NCBI GenBank assembly: GCA_005879655.1
Contig: VBJK01000271.1
Coordinates: 1-16,271 of the forward strand
DNA length: 16,271 bases
Direction: 5' to 3'
Origin: Chloroflexota bacterium
Lineage (GTDB): Bacteria; Chloroflexota; Ktedonobacteria; Ktedonobacterales; Ktedonobacteraceae
In this document: positions 1 to 6,129 of the stretch, in pieces
Layout: each line of letters opens with the position of its first letter
Position numbering within the stretch: position 1 is the stretch's first letter
Position numbers and translations under genes: made by a program
Notes under the pieces: generated by a model
What the model saw: the letters and a program-made list of their open reading frames with translations, nothing else
What the model was told of the DNA's origin: nothing
Database searches by the model: none

Positions 1-2
1 AG

Positions 3-737
3 ACAGCTAGCAGCGGGAAAGCTGTCCATCCATCCATTCCTTTGGTGGAGATCAAGCGGCTAAAGAAGAGCTATGGCTTCCGACCCATATTGCGCGGCAT
101 TGATCTTGTCTTGCGGCAGGGAGAATGTCTTGCGCTATTGGGAGCCAATGGTGCGGGCAAGACAACACTCTTGCGTATCCTGGCCTGTCTCACGAGACCA
201 GACAAAGGGAGCATCACTATTGGCGGACTGGACATTGTGCATGACGCGCAACAGCTTCGTCGGCTTGTTGGTTTTGTTGCCCACCAGCCCTATCTCTACG
301 AGGAATTGACGGTCTGGGAGAATCTGCTGTTCTTTGCTCGCATGTACGATGTTGAGCATCCGCAGGAGCAAGCACGAACGCTATTGCAACGCGTTGGCCT
401 AAGCAAACGAGCAGGGGAACGCGTCGGGACACTTTCACGCGGACAGCTACAACGCTTGGCCTGGGCACGTGCACTCCTTCACGCACCTCAACTCCTCCTG
501 CTCGACGAGGCCGATACCGGGCTGGATCAGGCTGGACATACATTGATCGACACACTGTTGACCGAGCATATTGAGGGCGGTGGTTGCGCTATTTTTACAA
601 CACATCAGCTAGAGCGGGCTTTGCAACTCAGTGCTAGGGTAGTAATATTAGCAGGAGGGCGCGTAGTCTATCAGCAAGAGACGATAGCAATGCCATTGGC
701 GAGTTTGCAAACGGTATATAGTGAGGTGGCAAAGTGA
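3..737 (+). CDS. ccmA: Heme exporter ATP-binding subunit CcmA (5' end probably outside window)
   Basis: This is the ABC ATPase of the CcmABCD complex, which powers heme handling for cytochrome c maturation at the inner face of the membrane. Counting from a TTG at 42, Walker A GANGAGKT is at residues 34-41, the signature LSRGQ at 132-136, Walker B LLLLDEAD at 152-159 and the switch histidine in TTHQ at 189; all are intact. The reading frame is open to the left window edge with no stop, and neither the TTG at 42 nor the GTG at 45 has a purine-rich ribosome binding site. The true start is therefore likely upstream, and 231 codons is the minimum length. The stop overlaps the ccmB start (GTGA), which indicates translational coupling. 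CcmA resembles many ABC ATPases, but the downstream ccmB and ccmC make the assignment firm. Confidence 0.93.
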   Translation, partial: TASSGKAVHPSIPLVEIKRLKKSYGFRPILRGIDLVLRQGECLALLGANGAGKTTLLRILACLTRPDKGSITIGGLDIVHDAQQLRRLVGFVAHQPYLYEELTVWENLLFFARMYDVEHPQEQARTLLQRVGLSKRAGERVGTLSRGQLQRLAWARALLHAPQLLLLDEADTGLDQAGHTLIDTLLTEHIEGGGCAIFTTHQLERALQLSARVVILAGGRVVYQQETIAMPLASLQTVYSEVAK

Positions 738-1411
738 AGATGATACGCCTGTTCTTAACGCAGGTCTTGACGATACTCTGGAAGGATGTTCGCTGCGAAT
801 TGCGCAGTAAACAGACATGGATCGGCATGGGCATGTTTGCGCTACTGGTCTTAGTGATCTTCAATTTTACCTTTGACCTGCGTATCGACAACAAGACGGC
901 GGTTGCCCCTGGTGCTCTCTGGGTCTCTTTCATCTTTGCCAGCTTATTAGGCTTGAGCCGTACGATTGCCGCTGAGCGAGAACACGGCTCATTGGATCGT
1001 TTGCTGCTCTGTCCTGTAGACCGTAAAGCTATCTATCTGGCAAAGCTACTGGGCAACTTCTTTTTTATCGTGGTGGTAGAGATCGTTGCACTGCCTGTTT
1101 TCAGCGTCCTCTTCAACGTTCCGCTCTTTATTGGACCGTTAGTACTAATTATGCTCTTTGGCACATTAGGGATTGCCACCATTGGTACAATTTTTTCATT
1201 TATGGCCTCAGCGACACAGGCTAGAGAATTGCTATTGCCAATTCTGGTCTTTCCCTTGATCGTGCCAGTGGTCATTGCAGCCGTGCGAGCTACCGAAGCG
1301 CTACTAGTACCACAGGCAAATGAGCCACCCTGGCTTGGTCTCATGATTGCATTTGATGTTATCTTCCTGAGCGTTTCGTTGCTCACATTTCAATATGTTG
1401 TAGAAGAATAG
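734..1411 (+). CDS. ccmB: Heme exporter membrane subunit CcmB
   Basis: CcmB is the integral membrane partner of CcmA in the CcmABCD complex of cytochrome c maturation. The 225-residue length fits the family. About six hydrophobic segments are visible, for example around residues 33-48, 63-76, 103-125, 130-155, 168-184 and 200-220. The conserved cytoplasmic stretch TIAAEREHGSLDRLLLCPVD (about residues 82-101), typical of CcmB, is present. The GTG start overlaps the ccmA stop. An alternative ATG lies two codons downstream, but the coupled GTG is preferred. ccmC follows after 34 bases. Nothing appears damaged in this gene. Confidence 0.92.
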   Translation: MKMIRLFLTQVLTILWKDVRCELRSKQTWIGMGMFALLVLVIFNFTFDLRIDNKTAVAPGALWVSFIFASLLGLSRTIAAEREHGSLDRLLLCPVDRKAIYLAKLLGNFFFIVVVEIVALPVFSVLFNVPLFIGPLVLIMLFGTLGIATIGTIFSFMASATQARELLLPILVFPLIVPVVIAAVRATEALLVPQANEPPWLGLMIAFDVIFLSVSLLTFQYVVEE

Positions 1412-1445
1412 TGTGGGCTGTGCCGCCCCGTAGGAGTACACATAC

Positions 1446-2045
1446 ATGGCCTTAGTTGATCACGCAACGAGTATGCAGGAGCAGCAGAGCAAAGTGACAA
1501 AGCGCTCACAGCCGCTCCCCATGCTTTCTTTTTTGCTGGGTGCGCTGTCTCTCATTGGCACCATGCTTTCTCTCTGGATGATCTTCTTTTATGCGCCAAC
1601 CGATGCCGTACAGGGCGAGATACAGCGTATCTTCTATTTTCATGTGCCGCTAGAATTGGCTGGTATGCTCTCCTTTGGCGTCTTGACGCTGGCCAGCCTG
1701 GGTTATATCGTACAGAAAAAGGAACACTGGGATTGGGTGGCACGCGCCTCGGCTGAAGTTGGGGCTGTCTTTATTACGATCGGCTTGATCCTGGGTGCGA
1801 TCTGGGGCAAGGAGACCTGGGGGGCATGGTGGGTCTGGGACCCCAAATTGACGGCAACATTTATTCTGTGGTTTATCTACATTGGCTACATTATGTTGCG
1901 CAGTTATATGGGACGTAGCACGGCCAGTGCTTATGCTGGTGCAGTGCTGGCACTTGTGGGCGTAGTCGATCTGCCGATTATCTACCTATCGGTGGCATGG
2001 TGGCGTGGTCAGCCCTGGGCACCTTCACTCTGTTGTACATGTTGA
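1446..2045 (+). CDS. ccmC: Heme-handling protein CcmC, C-terminus altered by deletion/frameshift
   Basis: CcmC binds heme at the outer membrane face and passes it to CcmE. The ATG has GGAG nine bases upstream. The WWD motif is intact (WGKETWGAWWVWDPKLT, residues 120-136), as is the first conserved histidine in FYFHVP (H66). The normal sequence runs to LSVAWWR (residues 181-187), where the family continues with a TLHP-type motif carrying the second heme-ligand histidine, a periplasmic loop and a last helix. Here the frame instead runs into a short unrelated tail ending WAPSLCCTC. The expected last helix is found out of frame just downstream (SALGTFTLLYMLIM, ending at 2116). The open frame is therefore a truncated product, lacking about 25-30 residues and then shifted. 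As written it should not be a fully functional CcmC; a sequence error is possible. Confidence 0.88.
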   Translation: MALVDHATSMQEQQSKVTKRSQPLPMLSFLLGALSLIGTMLSLWMIFFYAPTDAVQGEIQRIFYFHVPLELAGMLSFGVLTLASLGYIVQKKEHWDWVARASAEVGAVFITIGLILGAIWGKETWGAWWVWDPKLTATFILWFIYIGYIMLRSYMGRSTASAYAGAVLALVGVVDLPIIYLSVAWWRGQPWAPSLCCTC

Positions 2046-2116
2046 TCATGATCCAGGTGTACCAATTGCAGCGCTTGCAAGCCCTGGCACAACGTTTGCG
2101 CGCCATGGTTGAGTAG
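1997..2116 (+). pseudogene. ccmC: Out-of-frame remnant of the CcmC C-terminus
   Basis: Read in a different frame from the CcmC start, this stretch encodes MVAWSALGTFTLLYMLIM followed by a charged tail LQALAQRLRAMVE and a TAG at 2114-2116. This matches the last transmembrane helix and cytoplasmic tail expected for CcmC. At the junction, ATGGTGGCG (1997-2005) can be read as the WWR end of the upstream frame and as MVA of the downstream frame. This is what a deletion between two 9-bp direct repeats would leave. To restore the frame, the number of missing bases must leave remainder 1 when divided by 3. The ccmD-like gene starts 15 bases after the stop. Confidence 0.72.
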
Positions 2117-2131
2117 AAAAAGGACACATAT

Positions 2132-2293
2132 ATGTCACAAATGACCTATTTGATTATTGCCTATGCTATTGCATGGATAGGTCTCTTTGCCTATCTTGCA
2201 GTCATTGTCCTGCGTCTTCAGGGGGTGCGTATGGAACTGGCAGCCGTTGAAGAGTTAGTGCACGAACAGCAACAAGAAGAAGAAGCAAAATAA
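2132..2293 (+). CDS. ccmD: CcmD-like small membrane protein
   Basis: A 53-codon frame starts at the ATG at 2132, with AAAAAGGA about eight bases upstream. It starts MSQMTYLIIAYAIAWIGLFA, forming one membrane-spanning helix to about residue 30. It continues with a cytoplasmic LRLQGVRMEL segment and an acidic, glutamine-rich end (HEQQQEEEAK). Size, single helix, the basic residues after the helix and the position directly after ccmC all match CcmD, which in characterised systems helps release holo-CcmE from the CcmABC complex. Sequence conservation in CcmD is low, so the call rests mostly on topology and context. The next gene begins 12 bases later, in the same operon. Confidence 0.75.
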   Translation: MSQMTYLIIAYAIAWIGLFAYLAVIVLRLQGVRMELAAVEELVHEQQQEEEAK

Positions 2294-2305
2294 AGGAGCT
2301 TTAGT

Positions 2306-2779
2306 ATGAATATAAGAGAGCAAGTTGATAGAGTCAATGCTAGAACACTCTCAGCGAGGAGGCAGCGCGCAAGTCTGGTGGGCTTGCTCAGTCTGATCCT
2401 TGGCGATGCGCTGGTCTTCTTAATCTTCGCCGCCATTGGTCGTCGCAGCCACGGTGAGGCTGCTGGTCTGGACTCGCTGTTACAGGTTGCATTGACTGCT
2501 GCCCCATTTGCAGCTGCTTGGTTTCTCGTCTCGCCCTGGTTTGGCGCGTTCCGCCGCACAGTTGTGACGCAACCAAAGGCAATGGTGGCGCGTACTGCTC
2601 TTGCTTGGCTTACCGCGTGGCCGCTTGCAATGGCGCTACGAGGCTTTGTGGTTGATCGCGCCATTCCACCCTTGACCTTCGCTGTGATCACGCTTGTCAG
2701 CAATACTATTCTGTTGCTGCTGTGGCGTGCCCCATTAGCATTGCTTGTTAAGCAACGCAGACGCTCAGAGCTTGTTTGA
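2306..2779 (+). CDS. DUF3054 family membrane protein
   Basis: The start has a strong AAAGGAG ribosome binding site and follows the ccmD-like gene by 12 bases, so it is co-transcribed with the ccm genes. The 157-residue product has four predicted membrane helices, roughly at residues 25-42, 62-80, 98-114 and 124-146. The motif GDALVFLIFAAIGRRSHGE (about residues 34-52) followed by LTAAPFAAAWFLV is characteristic of DUF3054 as I recall it. The biochemical role of the family is not known. Its position suggests, but does not prove, a link to heme or cytochrome maturation. The N-terminus (residues 1-22) is charged and probably cytoplasmic. Confidence 0.72.
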   Translation: MNIREQVDRVNARTLSARRQRASLVGLLSLILGDALVFLIFAAIGRRSHGEAAGLDSLLQVALTAAPFAAAWFLVSPWFGAFRRTVVTQPKAMVARTALAWLTAWPLAMALRGFVVDRAIPPLTFAVITLVSNTILLLLWRAPLALLVKQRRRSELV

Positions 2780-2891
2780 ACAACTTCGTGAGCCACCTTG
2801 TAGTGATTGTAGCCCTGTTCGTTATTTCATGAGTACAGTAAAATGTATGGCAAAGATTACTCTCTCTTGTGAGGAAGGATAGCAACCAACG

Positions 2892-3266
2892 TTGAAACAG
2901 CAAGCATTTACTCATGTCAATCAACAAATGGAAATGGCAAGGCAATCATTAAAACAAGCCAGAAATGTACTCACTCAAGCTATGCTCGTTATGCACCAGG
3001 ATGAAGAAGGAGTAAATCTGCCGCATATCAAAGGTATGATACAAACCCTCTCAGAACTACTTACAAACTATGACCATTGGAAAATAGAGGACAACAACAC
3101 ACTGCCTGATCATGTGCAACGTACTCTCAACGCGCTCAATGGCCTCTATCGGACAGGAAACCAACCCTCAGAAGCCTATGTGATGCAAAAGTCGATGGAA
3201 TTACAAGCGCAAGGCTTCTACCTCTATCATGAAGCTGGAGAGTTCAAAGTCATTCCCCTCATGTAG
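2892..3266 (+). CDS. Small helical protein of unknown function
   Basis: I do not recognise this 124-residue protein. It has no signal peptide or membrane segment. The first half (about residues 5-60) is predicted helical and glutamine-rich, and may form an amphipathic helical pair. A second helical stretch lies around residues 74-87, and the C-terminal part (SMELQAQGFYLYHEAGEFKV) looks like a small strand-rich end. The TTG start has GAGGAAGGA about 12 bases upstream, which is somewhat far but the best available. The gene is separated from the ccm operon by about 110 bases and followed by a clear terminator, so it is probably a single-gene unit. Codon use looks native. Confidence 0.62.
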   Translation: MKQQAFTHVNQQMEMARQSLKQARNVLTQAMLVMHQDEEGVNLPHIKGMIQTLSELLTNYDHWKIEDNNTLPDHVQRTLNALNGLYRTGNQPSEAYVMQKSMELQAQGFYLYHEAGEFKVIPLM

Positions 3267-3291
3267 CATGAGCAGCCAGCAAATACCTATA

Positions 3292-3322
3292 TGAGCGAGG
3301 CAGCACGTGCCTCGCTCACTTT
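3292..3322 (+). terminator. Rho-independent terminator after the 2892-3266 gene
   Basis: A 10-bp stem, TGAGCGAGGC (3292-3301) pairing with GCCTCGCTCA (3309-3318), encloses a 7-base loop. It is followed by CTTTTA on the plus strand. It lies 26 bases after the stop codon and separates that gene from the downstream membrane protein gene. Confidence 0.8.
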
Positions 3323-3459
3323 TACCAAGGGGTGAGGTTGCCTGAGCGTCGAAGTGCACAACTCTTGTCCATCTTCTGCGTAATATTCTTAAAGGGAACG
3401 TAATCCTACAGGTTGTAGATGTGAGTAGAGGAGGTCTATCCAGCAGAAAGGACGCGCAT

Positions 3460-4395
3460 ATGCAGAGTCAAGAATCTCTATTTCAGCGGCCAGAGCAGAG
3501 CAGACCTGAGCAAAGGGAAAGCTCTGATGCTTCTTATGAGCCACGATACCGGGAAGCTCCTCCATATGAAGAAAGCAGCCAGAGCAGACCGTATGAAGCG
3601 GGCTACGTAGAGGCATATGATGGACCGGCACCACAAGAGTATACCGGCGAAAAGCTCCGTCCTAAGACATACTCTAGGATCAGGCAGCGCCGTCGCTGGC
3701 TATTACTCACCGTGGTGTTGATCGCCATCTTAGGAGCGAGCGGCGTTTTTTCCTCTGCGAGGAAATATACATCTGGCGAGAGCACGATAGAACCGCAAAC
3801 ATTTGAGGTCGGTGCTCACCCGACGCTGATCATTCGAGCGATGAGCGACAATATACATATCCATACTGGTGGTACAGGAACGATAGCAGTGCAACCAGCT
3901 AGCCATGGCGAAAAAATCTTCTTCACGAACAACGATGATATCGTCTCTATTACAACTGGTCGAGGTGACTTCCAGTCCTGGCACCACACTGATCTAGATG
4001 TCACCGTACCTACAACTACTGATGTACAGATCAATAACATGAGTGGCAATATCTCACTCAATGGCGTGAATGGGCGCTTAGAGATCAGCACTAGGAGTGG
4101 GGATATTAGAATTAAACAGGGGGCCATCAGCGGACATTCAAAAATAAACACCATTGCAGGAAACATCAGATACGATGGTTCGCTCGATCCCACTGGTACC
4201 TATCAATTCCGCTCCGCCAGTGGCAATGTTGACGTAACACTACCAAGCAATGCGTCCTTCCAGCTCAATGCACATTCTGATAGCGATAACGTGAACAACG
4301 ACTTTCCACACCAAGTAGCTGGCGCTCCACCATATGCTAGCTTGGACATTGACGCGGGAGGTTCAATCTCTGTGCATGAGGAAGAGGGGTCCTAG
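3460..4395 (+). CDS. Single-pass membrane protein with DUF4097-type beta-repeat domain
   Basis: The ATG at 3460 has AAAGGA at a 7-base spacing and is preferred to an upstream in-frame GTG at 3421. The 311-residue product has three parts. Residues 1-75 are a disordered cytoplasmic tail rich in Glu, Ser, Gln, Pro and Tyr (several PPY/RPY patches). Residues 80-97 form one membrane helix preceded by a basic RQRRRW stretch. Residues 115-305 form an outside domain with repeated short strands. Repeats such as SGNISLNGVNG (195-205), SGDIRIKQGAISG (213-225), AGNIRYDGSL (233-242) and SGNVDVTLPSNASF (254-267) match the right-handed beta-helix-like pattern of DUF4097/putative adhesin proteins. The function is unknown; related proteins often sit with envelope-stress regulators, but none is visible here. 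Confidence 0.75.
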   Translation: MQSQESLFQRPEQSRPEQRESSDASYEPRYREAPPYEESSQSRPYEAGYVEAYDGPAPQEYTGEKLRPKTYSRIRQRRRWLLLTVVLIAILGASGVFSSARKYTSGESTIEPQTFEVGAHPTLIIRAMSDNIHIHTGGTGTIAVQPASHGEKIFFTNNDDIVSITTGRGDFQSWHHTDLDVTVPTTTDVQINNMSGNISLNGVNGRLEISTRSGDIRIKQGAISGHSKINTIAGNIRYDGSLDPTGTYQFRSASGNVDVTLPSNASFQLNAHSDSDNVNNDFPHQVAGAPPYASLDIDAGGSISVHEEEGS

Positions 4396-4406
4396 GGGGA
4401 TGGGAA

Positions 4407-4537
4407 CTTTCAAAGAGAGGTTTTTTGGTATGGGGGTCCAGGGGCGCGGCCCCTGGCGGGGTTTCAGGGGTGTCCCCTGATTTTCCCTCCCCCCCAGCCC
4501 CCCGAAGGGGGCGCACAAAAAAACCTCTACTTGAAGG
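4407..4537. repeat. MITE/REP-like GC-rich element with imperfect terminal inverted repeats
   Basis: Imperfect terminal inverted repeats lie at 4411-4429 and 4515-4533 (16 of 19 positions pair, extending slightly outward); each carries AGAGGTTTTTT or its complement. Inside are three compact palindromes: 4438-4456 (CCAGGGGC, loop GCG, GCCCCTGG), 4464-4480 (TCAGGGG, loop TGT, CCCCTGA) and 4499-4511 (CCCCC, loop GAA, GGGGG). No open frame is present. The element fills the space between two convergent genes, so it may also act as a two-way terminator. Its composition is far richer in G/C tracts than its neighbours. That it is dispersed in the genome is inferred from its form, not seen here. Confidence 0.65.
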
Positions 4538-4549
4538 GGGGATAGGAGC

Positions 4550-4882
4550 TTATTTGAACTGTATTAGTCCTTGAGGGCAGAGCAGTTTATCATACATATG
4601 TCTACATATAGCAATGGCGTTGCGTAGGTCGCGTATCACAAACCCCAAGCGTTGTATGAGTTGAGGCAAGCCGTGACTATCGAGGTGGTGTGCCTGGGGT
4701 TCAAAGTCGAGAAAGATCTGTTCCCATTGTGCTAATGTTTGTATAAGAGCCGCAACTTGTGTAAGCTGACCAAAGGCGTGCCGTGAATACGAACCAAGAT
4801 AGTTGGACAACTCTTGGCATTTCTTCTCTAGTTGAGTAAGAGCAGTATGTTCTACAGTGGTAAGAGATTGCTTATCGTACAT
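4550..4882 (-). CDS. Small helical protein of unknown function
   Basis: I do not recognise this 110-residue protein. The ATG at 4882 has GGAGGGAAAATAG directly upstream on the minus strand, a convincing ribosome binding site. It has no signal peptide or membrane span. Most of the chain is predicted helical: residues 5-30, 36-60 (FGQLTQVAALIQTLAQWEQIF) and 74-98, with a histidine-rich turn QAHHLDSHG around 63-71. Two cysteines (about residues 93 and 102) occur near the C-terminus. It is transcribed alone, convergent with the DUF4097-like gene and divergent from the next plus-strand gene across a long intergenic region. Confidence 0.6.
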   Translation of the reverse strand: MYDKQSLTTVEHTALTQLEKKCQELSNYLGSYSRHAFGQLTQVAALIQTLAQWEQIFLDFEPQAHHLDSHGLPQLIQRLGFVIRDLRNAIAICRHMYDKLLCPQGLIQFK

Positions 4883-5352
4883 CTATTTTCCCTCCGCGTT
4901 GTTAATTTCATCGTTCAGCTCTATCGTCAGTACTGTCTACACGACAATCATTATAAATCTTTTCTACATGGGTAATTATATCCAATTCCGCCTTTAAATT
5001 GTGACATACTAGGAAATAAGTAACGTTTCATTTAAAGCGAACAAGCCGTGCTGTCTCTATTTTAACGTGTTAGAAGAAAAAACGATGCTTCTGTTTTTTG
5101 ATCAGGTCTATGCTACATTACAGAGAAGCCATGAACGACCGAGAAAACTGTAACTTTTTTTCAGCCTTGTTCGTGTACATATCATGCGTTTGCAAGATTT
5201 CAGGTCTTGCTAGAAACAAGTTCCGTCATAAAGTGTGTGGGGCGTAATGGCTATTTTAACGTCTTATGCCAGCTTCAGCACGAGGATGAAACGCTTTTGA
5301 CGAAGCTAGGGATGGGCCATAGCGTTTTTACGTACGAAAGGTAAGGAATAGT
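4883..5352. other. Gene-free AT-rich intergenic region between divergent genes
   Basis: No open frame of note is seen on either strand. The stretch separates the minus-strand gene ending at 4550 from the plus-strand gene starting at 5353, so it should hold promoters for both. The most visible structure is a near-identical 16-mer, CTATTTTAACGTGTTA at 5057-5072 and CTATTTTAACGTCTTA at 5251-5266, plus small inverted repeats at 5192-5210 (GCAAGA/TCTTGC) and 5271-5307 (AGCTTC/GAAGCT). I could not assign a clear -35/-10 pair. Confidence 0.5.
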
Positions 5353-5586
5353 ATGGATCTTGATGATTTTTTGGAGCCAGAGGTTGCGATCACGGCAGCA
5401 GTTGCAGCAGCAATTTTTTCACCTCGGGCGCGTAGCTGGATGCGTAAGGGCTTAATATATGCAACGGCAGGCGTGCTTATTGCTGGTGACGCTATAACTT
5501 CCACTGCAAAAAATCTTGGTCAGGGTGCTGAACAAATGGCAAGCCCTTCTACAGAAGAAGGCCAGCGAGCAGGAAGTAAAGGATAA
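5353..5586 (+). CDS. Small membrane-associated protein upstream of P-type ATPase (DUF5132-like)
   Basis: A 77-residue protein begins at an ATG with AAGGA about six bases upstream. After an acidic start (MDLDDFLEPE) comes an alanine-rich hydrophobic segment (residues 11-22), a basic turn SPRARSWMRKG (23-33) and a second hydrophobic, small-residue segment GLIYATAGVLIAGDAI (33-48). This pattern resembles small DUF5132-type proteins that I recall beside large heavy-metal-associated-domain P-type ATPases; the assignment is tentative. The tail after residue 50 is polar. The next frame begins five bases after the stop in another phase, and the two may be coupled genes or pieces of one gene separated by a frameshift. 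Confidence 0.6.
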   Translation: MDLDDFLEPEVAITAAVAAAIFSPRARSWMRKGLIYATAGVLIAGDAITSTAKNLGQGAEQMASPSTEEGQRAGSKG

Positions 5587-5590
5587 TGAG

Positions 5591-5983
5591 GTGAGTCAGC
5601 ACCAACCGGAGGTAAAGCAGTCTGCCGTAGAGCGCGCAACACAATGGTGGGAGAGCGTGGGGGACTCCGTTAAGTCTTTTGCCATACACAGTGGTCAGCA
5701 GGCTATGCTTGCAGTAAGCACCTTGCAAACAAGAAGCAGCCAGACTGAGCGACCACCTACTGAACAACAACAAGCCTCATACTCACAGGAACAAGCCAGG
5801 GAGCCAGAAGCGCCTCCCATGCAAAGAGCTGAGTACCTGATAGATCGTGCAGGACAACGTCTGAATGTGGGTGTCTCCGTTGTAGGAGTGCAAATCCGCC
5901 GTAGCACTGCTCTTATGCGTGAAGGTGTCGAAGATATGTGGGCTGAGGCCCAGAGTATTCGCCAGCGTAACTTGAGACGCTAA
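5591..5983 (+). CDS. Uncharacterised polar protein, second gene before the P-type ATPase
   Basis: The start is uncertain. The frame is open from a TTG at 5516, but the GTG at 5591 has AAAGGA (5578-5583) at a 7-base spacing and follows the stop of the preceding gene by four bases, so it is preferred (130 residues). The N-terminal half contains a helix with WW (ERATQWWESVGDSVKSFA). The middle (about residues 55-80) is a glutamine/glutamate/proline-rich linker, and the C-terminal part (AEYLIDRAGQRLNVGVSVVGVQIRRSTALMREGVEDMWAEAQSIRQ) is predicted helical and amphipathic. I recognise no family. It ends 146 bases before the ATPase and may work with it. Alternatively, the frame upstream of 5591 could be the continuation of the 5353 gene after a +1 shift. 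Confidence 0.5.
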   Translation: MSQHQPEVKQSAVERATQWWESVGDSVKSFAIHSGQQAMLAVSTLQTRSSQTERPPTEQQQASYSQEQAREPEAPPMQRAEYLIDRAGQRLNVGVSVVGVQIRRSTALMREGVEDMWAEAQSIRQRNLRR

Positions 5984-6012
5984 TTGCTTTAATTATCTGC
6001 TGACAAATGACT

Positions 6013-6058
6013 ATTTTGCCACTGCTCATCACTTGTATAAGATGCGCAGTGGCAAAAT
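6013..6058. promoter_or_regulatory. Long inverted repeat between the small genes and the P-type ATPase
   Basis: ATTTTGCCACTGC (6013-6025) is perfectly complementary to GCAGTGGCAAAAT (6046-6058), a 13-bp stem with a 20-base loop that can fold further (CATC/GATG). Neither side is followed by a T tract, so it is not a typical terminator. It lies about 70 bases before the ATPase start and 30 bases after the preceding stop. An operator or a 5' leader hairpin is possible; the function is inferred only from position. Confidence 0.5.
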
Positions 6059-6129
6059 AATGATACATCAATCATTGACCAGCTGCTTATTTCATTACAC
6101 AGGTATTACGAAGAAAGCTGAGAGCATCC

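Noticed and set aside
793..808. Sequence resembling the cox-operon palindromic repeat (CTGCGAATTGCGCAG) in ccmB
   Set aside because: It lacks the full core and flank and lies inside a conserved coding region, so it is a chance partial match.
2218..2796. Minus-strand open frame of 192 codons over the ccmD-like and DUF3054 genes
   Set aside because: It lies opposite two genes with good ribosome binding sites and family matches; the low-complexity Ser/Ala/Arg content is typical of an antisense shadow.
2892..4882. Possible homology between the two small helical proteins (2892-3266 plus, 4550-4882 minus)
   Set aside because: Only a short IQTL-type match in predicted helices is visible; no convincing alignment along the chain.
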